From assembly GCF_035083965.1 (NCBI RefSeq), contig NC_089731.1, positions 5,059,501 to 5,123,500 of the forward strand: a stretch of DNA of 64,000 nt, read 5' to 3'. Source of the stretch: Branchiostoma lanceolatum. Its lineage: Eukaryota > Chordata > Leptocardii > Amphioxiformes > Branchiostomatidae. The position numbers and the translations under genes were made by a program. The notes beneath the pieces were generated by a model. That model ran no database searches. It had not been told where the DNA came from and worked only from the letters and a program-made list of their open reading frames with translations. Every line of letters begins with the position of its first letter. Within the stretch, counting starts at the first letter, position 1. Of the stretch, positions 56,695-64,000 are shown one piece after another.

Positions 56695-59600
56695 ATGAAC
56701 GAACATCGAAAGTTGACGAAACAGTTGAAGGCGTACAATTGTTATGGCTGGATAGCTGCGACCCTGGCAGCGGGCGGTGCGGCGGCTCTTATCGTCTGTG
56801 GAGTCGTCATCGTCAAACCGATCGTGGAGACGAACTCTCTGGACTTCCAGGAGGCAACCTGTACCACAACTCAGAGCTATCTTACTGGTAGGTACGGAAC
56901 ACCACCTGGAAAGCAAGGGGCCAGTTTCTGGCCTGTGTACGTAGGCAGGCAGGATGGGCAAGTACGGATTAGTAAGACGAAAGTAAGCGGAAACAGACAT
57001 ATAAACGATAGATTTAGTGGTAGAATGATATTTACAACTATAATATTTACCTTTAGTCTTTGATCTAATTGTATATTCATTCTATCAATTACACCATAGG
57101 AAGTATAGCTGAAATGTGAAGCTTATTGTGGATCTAAATAAAGCTAAAGTCGAGTCAAACTGCATAAAGATCATCATTATAAACAGTACTGTAGGAGGGA
57201 CTTCCTGAAGCCTTATGAGCCACCTGGCACTGAAAGAGGATTGAGTGAGTGAGTGAGTGAGTGAGTGAGTGAGTGAGTGAGTGAGTGAGTGAGTGAGTGA
57301 GTGAGTGAGTGAGTGAGAGTGAGAGAGAGAGTGAGTGAGTGAGTGAGTGTGAGTGAGTGAGAGTGAGTGAGTTGTATATAGGAGAAACTTAGGTTACAAA
57401 GCTTTATTGAGCAGTCTTTCGCATCATGAAGCCTTTTCTTGGTTTAGGGCGGTGGATTACTTGTGGCTGTGGCGACAAATGCAGTTCCAGCTACCCCTGT
57501 CTGCGCATGACTGTGACGTATGTTCCAACAAACACCAATAACGCCAGCAGTATCAGCGCTGTGCTGTTCGACACTGAGCAGAGGTTGAGCAGTGATGGGG
57601 ACAATGCAGAGGTACGTATGAATCAGTCGAGAGTCAAACTTTTTTATTTTTCAAATTCAAGAAGGTTATTCATTGAGAGGCGAACGTCCCTCAGGCAACA
57701 TGTCTCCCTCGGCGACATACATGTAACTCCCTCGGCGGCGAAAGTATATACGCCGCCGCTCTGGGAAGGAGGCTAGTGTTGTTCTTTCTCTGTATCACAG
57801 CAGTAGCCATACTTTACTGACGATATATTCCTTCTAAAAGTAATCATGTGAAAACAATAGAATCATAAACGACGAGGGAGTAACATAGTAATAGTATAAC
57901 CTATTGTAACTGACTTCCTTAGGACTACCAGTGCGTGACGGCACCTTGCGAAAGAAACGCAGATGATAACCGTGTTAGTGTTCTGAACTTCAACGACACC
58001 TATGCCCCCGGGAAAAACTACAGCTGCCTGCACCACCCGGATGCCACCACGGTCAGTACATGTATTTATTAGTTTGTCTATTCATTTATTCATCTATTTT
58101 TTTTTATTTTTTCATTTATCTATTCATTCATCCATCCACCCATCCACCCATCCACCCATCCACCCATCCACCCATCCACCCATTTATCTATTGAACGGAG
58201 GGGCCCCCAAATTCGCCAATTTTTTTCTAAATCATATTTTTCAAATGTAAATTTCATAAACCTGGTGACACCATGGGGCTATATTATAAGTGTAATTGTT
58301 AGACTTTTCATATACGTGTTGTCATGGTGATTGATCGAATATTAAGGTGAAAGGTCAATCGGTTGTTACGGGCTATTTATTTATTTATTTATTTAACGAT
58401 TTGTTTAACGATTTATTTATCTATTGGTTTGGCTGAGACGTACATACATACATACATACATGAAGCAAACGAGGTTGCCCGACTACCTTATTGCTTTTGT
58501 CAAGGGCTAACCATGTGAGAAGATACAATGGTTACACAATCAGTAGAGTCAATTCCATGTCACTGAGAGGGTTTTCAGATAATATTGCTAGTGAGTTCAA
58601 ACAATTTTAGGTAAAAGACTATTCCAGTCGAAATGTTCTAAATTGTTCAAACAATCAAGAATGAAAGTTTGAACATGTTTTAACTCATAAATATATGTTG
58701 GAACTATTTGGAAAGTAATTGCACAAATATCTCTTTATTTAGAACAATTTTCAAACATCTATGCAATTGTTTCACTGTTTGAACATGTTGGAACAATTTG
58801 CATCATTTTTCAAATGGTAGATTTGGGTTATTGCCCCCATAAAAGTAGGTGCTAATCGCACTCTATTGTCTGCCTCTGTATATTTTTAGATTTCACGTCT
58901 GGACCTTTATCTTGAGGTGTCTATGCATGGCACCCAGGCCTAATCCCCTATACTTTGAAGGGATGTGTGAATTGCCCTGTTCCCATCCCACTGACCCAGT
59001 TATACCATGTTGTTACAATGTTGGAACATATAGGAACAAATGATCAACCTATTTTCCAACAGTTTCGAAATAATACAAATAACATGTGCAATGTTAGAAA
59101 TTTGTCTAACATGTTGGAACACAGCAGAAAATATTTAGAACATCAAATGAATGTTGGAAATTGTTCTAAACAGTCACTTATCTCCCTTAGATTGTTACAA
59201 AGGTTTTGCAAATGTTAGAACAAAAGGCAACAAACACTCTCTCGGTAATGTGGAATCGACTCTAGATTACAACGTAAAAATTCCATTCCAATTTACATCA
59301 TATTGTACATCTATGCACGAATTATCGTAAACAATTTATATACACTTCCAGCATAAGAGCATATCTCGGTACTCACAACCCCGTAGTGCTTTTTCTTGTT
59401 CTAGATAAGCTAGATTTACCATTTTCTCGCATGACAACTATTGACTTACACTGACTTATACAGAAGATGGGTCCTCCCTTGTTTTCACTGAGCTGGTGAC
59501 TCATTAGTAGTTCAAAAGAATATCATCGATAAATAAGTGTATTTTGTATGTTTTCGTATGCTTTGCTGTCTTAGATAAACGACATTCTTACATCACGGAT

Positions 59601-60013
59601 CATTCTTAATTCGGAAGGTTACAGGTCATTCTTTCTTCTTCTGTTTTCTACTACAGCAAGTCTTGCTGAAGAGGCTGTTCACATGGAACGACATGTTTCA
59701 CTCCATGCTGTGGAGCAGCATCGCGTTGGTCATCTTTGCCGTCATCACCTTGTACATCATGGCTCAGTGTCACGAGATCAAGGAAAGGATGTCTACTATA
59801 CAAGTATCCGCACCCCCGCCCGCTGTACCAGCGGCACAGCCCGGTCACTTCCTACCACCACAGCCCGGAGGCTTCCTACCTCCACCCCCGGCCTATCCCG
59901 GAGTACAGTCGGGCGAGTCGCTCCAGATGCAACCCACACCCCAGCGCCAAGACCTGTACAACACCAACTACTCCAACTTCTCTCCAGACAACAAAGGGTT
60001 TACATACAGCTGA
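56695..60013 (+). CDS. Gene E: KCNMB-like (BK-channel beta-like) membrane protein
   Basis: The coding exons are 56695-56887 (exon from 56683), 57448-57611, 57923-58051 and 59657-60013, giving 280 residues, the longest of the five. Phases 1, 0, 0 are kept. TM1 ends CGVVIVKP. The loop has [17 protein letters not shown] and [25 protein letters not shown] opens TM2. The tail of about 80 residues has PPPPAYPG (a PPxY motif) and ends DNKGFTYS. Exon 2 is 9-12 bp longer than in the others because of an asparagine-rich insert (NNASS). Intron 3 holds a MITE and several microsatellites. Confidence 0.86.
57244..57372. repeat. (GTGA)n microsatellite
   Basis: A GTGA tetranucleotide array with a few GAGA interruptions, in intron 1 of gene E's coding part. 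Confidence 0.95.
58120..58182. repeat. (CATC/CACC)n microsatellite
   Basis: Repeats of CATCCACC in gene E's last intron; a (TTTA)n run lies at 58375-58395. Confidence 0.9.
58544..59264. mobile_element. TIR element, about 720 bp, rich in GTTGGAACATGTT
   Basis: TAGAGTCAATTCCATGTCAC at the left pairs with the right end (CGGTAATGTGGAATCGACTC) over about 28 bp with several mismatches. The interior repeats GTTGGAACA and TGTTCTAA-type words in both orientations. No transposase. Lies in gene E's last intron. Confidence 0.7.
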
Positions 60014-60158
60014 ATCCACATACATGTAGACTGGTGGAACCGATGATATCCCGAAAATATCATGTTTATATTATTATATCAAATGCTGTTGGTTTTGTTT
60101 GTGTTCTATCTCTAGATCTCTCTATCTCTCTTTCCCTCTTTCTCTCTCTTCCCCTCTA

Positions 60159-60455
60159 GCGCGCTTAGTCCAGTGGTTAGCGGCCCTACCTCTGGAACTA
60201 GAAGCCCCGAGTTCGATCCCGGCTGTGTCGCTCACCCGACATGCGCGCTACCGGGAAGGGTCGCAGTCCTTAGGACGGAACGTTAAACCGTGGTCCACTG
60301 TTCATTGTGCTTGTCGAAAAGAGCTAGGGGAATTTTACCGGTACAATGAACCTATAAATACTGTACATAGCGTATGTCGTCTCTGTCACGACCAGTGGAA
60401 GATTAGCTCATCTGTTCTTTGAGTTCATTTGAGCTAAACTGGTTCGAGATCACTT
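60159..60455 (+). mobile_element. tRNA-derived SINE (third family)
   Basis: The head has an A box TTAGTCCAGTGGTTAGCGG and a B box GAGTTCGATCCCGG. A body containing GGACGGAACGTTAAACCG follows. It lies just after gene E's stop codon. Confidence 0.75.
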
Positions 60456-60734
60456 TACTTTTACTTTCCCTCTCTCTCTTTCTGTCTCTCTCATGCCTTG
60501 TGTGTTTTTATACTGTTAAGAGACGTTATCATCATTTTACCAACATATCAGACATGCCACAAAAATAAAATCTTACTTTTGAACTATACTTGCGTAGAGA
60601 TCGCTTTATCTAATGTTCATTGTCACCAAGCAGTGTTGCCGTCTGCTGCACAAATTTGTCACTGTATAAGACTATCAACAGTATGGGACATTGTAGGAAA
60701 GACAGTTGACTTGAGGTAAAGTTAAGATAAAGGT

Positions 60735-60870
60735 CCCATAGCCTTTTGAGGCCGTATGGGCAGTGGGTTGTTATCCATGTGTCCAGGGCACGGCATAGGT
60801 AGGTGGAGCCCAACCCTCTCTCCTTCCACCACAATCTGCCTCGCTAGCCTCTCGGCCATTCGGCGCCACG
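60735..60870 (+). repeat. Dispersed repeat shared with 50025-50215
   Basis: GTGGGTTGTTATCCATGTGT, GGAGCCCAACCCTCTCT and TTCCACC recur. CATTCGGCGCCAC at the end is also found in the SINE at 8030, so this is a composite. Confidence 0.55.
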
Positions 60871-60986
60871 CCACGTCATGTCAAAGGTGAATCCATGTAA
60901 GCGGTGACGTGACGTCAACCTCGCACATGTCAAAGGTCATCACATACCTGACGTAATGTAAAGAAACCCGTCCTGACGTACGTAAG

Positions 60987-61860
60987 ACCCCCATTCCACT
61001 TGGACCGCGCTCTCACCGCGCTCTCACGGCGACCTAAAATGGTCCAGATCGCCGTGAGAGCGCCGAACTCCTGGAAAACGTGCTCAAGTGGAATCTCTAC
61101 GGCGACCCTTGCGCGCTCTCAGCGCGACCAAAATGTCAAATGTCAGCAACTTTTTAAAGATTTCACAGATCACTCAACGAATTCCAGAGATACAGAACGA
61201 ATTTTTGTTACGTTTTGTGTGCTTTGTTGTCTTCCCAGTCATACCTTCACCTCGTGCATCATATTTGAATGATAAAATCAAGGGGAAAACAGATTCAATT
61301 TTAGTCGCTGCACGGTCGCTCAGTGTGTGTCTTAAGTAATATACGTATGTGCAACTTGTTTCTTCTTTGTACTTGTAGTTATTCGTCAATTTGTATTACC
61401 CACGAGCAAAACTATGATTTGTCCACAAAATTCCCAGAAATTCAAGATACACCACTTCAAGAATTAAATTTGTTTGAACTACAGTTAAGACCATTCAATC
61501 CACATAGAGCGCTCGCTGCGATCCTTGAGCGCTCGCTGCGGCCCTTTGATCCCACCTTGGGCGCTCTCACGGCGCTCACCGCGCTTTCACCGCGCTCTCA
61601 CGGCGCTCACCGCGCTCTCTCGGCGCTCGTTTTTTGATCGCCATCCTCGGCGCTCTCACGGCGAAGGTTTTGAGCATGTTCAAAACCATCGCCGAGGTGA
61701 CGGCGCGCATGGCGCTCTCGCCGCGCTGTCGGCGCTCTCGCCGCGCTGTCGGCGCTCTCAATGGCGCTCTCGCCGCGCTGTCGGCGCTCTCACGGCGATC
61801 TGGCCAAAATGAGGTCGCCGTGAGAGCGCGGTGAGAGCGCCGTCCAAGTGGAATGGGGGT
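60987..61860. mobile_element. TIR element, 874 bp, with GC-rich subterminal repeats
   Basis: ACCCCCATTCCACTTGGAC opens it and its complement closes it. CGCGCTCTCACGGCGACC follows inward on both sides. The right third repeats GCGCTCTC(A/G)(C/G)CGCG motifs many times. No transposase frame. TAAG lies at or next to both ends, a possible target duplication. Confidence 0.8.
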
Positions 61861-62329
61861 ATAAGCGAGTCACGCATGGATGCTTTGGAAAGGACCAAGC
61901 CAACGGTGTGCAGATAAACAAAATGTCACACCGCCCTCGGCCTCGACAGTCCGTAAACACTGGTCTGTTGCGCTGTTTAAACAGTACATAAAACAGAACA
62001 CTGTAGAATACACCGGCAATGCCACTTCTTATGACTAGGCTACCGTCGCCTTTGGACCTAGTTTGTAGTACTATCTAAAGCCTCCAGATGAATACTAAAT
62101 TGTCTACTGTTATCTTTGCTGGGACTCCAAAGTATCCAGAGTATTTCTTTATTTGAATATGATAGTAAGGGTGCGGATCGATCGTTTGACTTTGATTCTA
62201 ATATACGATGAAAAATGTGTATTTCATTGTTGGAATCGATCTCTTAGTGATCTTTGAAAGATCATATGATGATAGATAGACATACCTAAAATTAGGACAT
62301 CCGGATGTTCAGATTGTAGACCAAGGCTT

Positions 62330-62458
62330 GAGGAATCAGGTTACTGCAACCATGGCAACAAGTGTCGTCATCAAGTGAGGCGTACGCAGCAGTTGGCGGC
62401 GGGTCGTACCAGTCTGTGTGTCTACACGTTTTCTCTTGCGTTCCCGGTGCTTCCGAAA
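62330..62458 (+). promoter_or_regulatory. Probable promoter block and non-coding exon 1 of a sixth array copy (F)
   Basis: ATCAGGTTACTGCAACCATG, AGTGTCGTCATCAAG, and a donor TTCCGAAA/GTAAGTCATC at 62458/62459 match gene E's block. The sequence continues as in gene E's first intron to 63190. Coding exons would lie beyond 64000. Confidence 0.5.
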
Positions 62459-63190
62459 GTAAGTCATCTCCGTATGTATCACACATTTCCCGTGTAAAGG
62501 CCTTCGTATGTATGAAAAGCTGTTCACAGATCCAACAGTGTAACGCTTTACCGAGAAAATTCATGTGGCGACTGTAACTGCCAGGTACGTTTGTGTATAG
62601 TCAGACGCGGGTTGACAGGTTTTCCTGAGAAAGTGAAAACCTTGTCTTCATCTTGTCCAAATGTCCACTGCTGTGGCTGCGATGCCTGTCAACGGCTCGT
62701 CCTGATTTAAAAGGGAAGAAAACAAGACAAAGTAAAGACGCCAGGGATCTCAGAGCATTTGAGAGTCAATCTACACACATAGCACTCTGACGGCCATCAC
62801 GGTCGTCATACTGTGGAAACGTAAAAAAGCATACGACCTAACCGTGATTAGTAGAGAATACATGTCCTTCAACGTGTAACGGTTATATATGACTTACATG
62901 TATCCTTGCGAAGGATTTTAGTCACAAAATATTGCTTGTAATTTTTTCGTCAGATTAAAGGGGTTGAATATCGATTTAACCTCCTTTGTGAGAACAGATA
63001 GAAACTCGATAGCACACGGGCCACGCCCATGTTGACGGAACAAAATAAGCATTACCGAGACCTGGCTTCTCAAAATACCGGCCTTCCAAAACATAGGGTG
63101 TCTTTTACAGCGATTACAACATTGTGGTAACCTTGTTTCACTGACCGACATAGATACCATCCAAATTTCAAGATTTCATTCTTCTCATTT
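62459..63190 (+). repeat. Duplicate of gene E's first intron (55796-56682)
   Basis: Long shared text includes CCTGGCTTCTCAA, CCAAAACATAGGGTGTCTTT and CATCCAAATTTCAA. It lacks the 56012-56181 MITE. It ends at the acceptor-like TCTCATTTAG, at the position of gene E's first coding exon acceptor. Confidence 0.75.
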
Positions 63191-64000
63191 AGAGGTAACG
63201 TTGGGTAACATAAATTCGCGGGGTACTTAAATTCGCGATTTTTCGAAAACGGCGTATTTAGGGATATGTGCTACATGCAAAATCAGTTATAACGCCAGCA
63301 ATGCAAAGCAGATAGACTAACGTATTCAGAACACTGGCTGAAAAGCTTCGATAACCATGCATTAGAAGTTGGCGACGTCAAAAACTCTCCGTCCCTTATT
63401 GACAGAGTCTGGGGGCTTCGTGGGAGAATCACCCAGCACGGTTGTTCGCTGGTTTATAAGACAAATGTCACATCTCCTGCCTGCTAAACACAATTATTTA
63501 CAAGACAACTTACATTTGTATTACAATCTCTTTTGCTAACCTGCAACTGGATTCTAAGTGTGATCAATCATCAAAACTCCTCTCTGTTGCTACAACCTAC
63601 GGCACGTGTATTTTCCCGCCGCCATATTGTTAACCTGAATCCTGTTGTCAAGCAGACGACAAAGGTTTGTGAGGAACACTTTTTTGTCTAAATGCTGCGT
63701 GTGATAGTGGACTGAGGAAGATATTTTCCTCAAAGTTTGCTCCTAACACAACAAGGAACACATGGACATAGTAGTATTACCATTGCTACGGCATCCAGCT
63801 AACTTTCCATGAATAATGTAACGTTACACGTTGCCCGATGATGACGATGGGCCGACTTTGAGTGAAGTTCTACCGACTCAACACACGGGTTGTTCCCGAA
63901 CTGGCCTGATGTTTGCGGTACGGCCGTTTTTTCGTGTATTTTTTTTACTTGGACACGTCTATATCCATAGCACTCTCCTCATGATCAAGCCAAGGATGGA
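63191..64000 (+). mobile_element. TIR DNA transposon (partial), same family as 8556-9654
   Basis: It begins TAACGTTGGGTAACATAAAT and matches the reverse of 9654-8861 to the window edge, including GGCGGCGGGAAAAT-type and TTCGTGTATTTTTTT blocks. The right end lies outside the window. Confidence 0.8.

Noticed and set aside
60159-60230. Functional tRNA gene
   Set aside because: The tRNA-like head passes directly into a SINE body and its acceptor ends do not pair.
61525-61834. Alanine/arginine/leucine-rich ORFs
   Set aside because: They arise from GC-rich subterminal repeats of the TIR element.

Overview
The window reads as an intron-rich animal genome, most likely a lancelet (Branchiostoma). 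Genes are split by GT-AG introns, no bacterial signals are seen, and transposons of many classes crowd the introns. The gene families present (Gal3ST-type sulfotransferase, histidine N-acetyltransferase, BK-channel beta-like subunits) and the tRNA-derived SINEs fit an invertebrate chordate. The species is inferred, not proven.

Layout: (i) 194-3246, minus strand: a Golgi galactose-3-O-sulfotransferase-like gene whose introns hold a MITE and a SINE with a perfect 13-bp target duplication. (ii) 4.3-6.4 kb: two LINE 3' fragments. (iii) 6758-10274, minus strand: a histidine N-acetyltransferase-like (HISAT/NAT16) gene with a SINE and a TIR transposon in its introns. (iv) 13.8-63.2 kb, plus strand: a tandem array of five four-coding-exon genes (here A to E) for two-pass membrane proteins related to BK potassium-channel beta subunits (KCNMB). 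Each seems to have an upstream non-coding first exon that carries a conserved promoter-like block. A sixth copy (F) appears to begin at 62.33 kb and run off the right edge.

Two young retroelements sit in the array, both on the minus strand. A Ty3/Gypsy element (20473-27314, identical 164-bp LTRs, looks whole) lies in the probable first intron of gene B. A tyrosine-recombinase (DIRS order, Ngaro-like) element of about 11.8 kb (32247-44021, identical 171-bp repeats, about one break) lies just upstream of gene C's probable first exon. The empty target site of the second survives in the paralogous DNA upstream of gene B. Genes B and C are a recent segmental duplication, and comparing them dates several insertions.

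The array proteins share a short N-terminus, TM1, an extracellular loop with about eight conserved cysteines, TM2, and a proline-rich cytoplasmic tail. The tail ends in a conserved motif and is much longer than in vertebrate KCNMB proteins. Lineage-specific expansion of these channel accessory subunits is the main biological story of the window.
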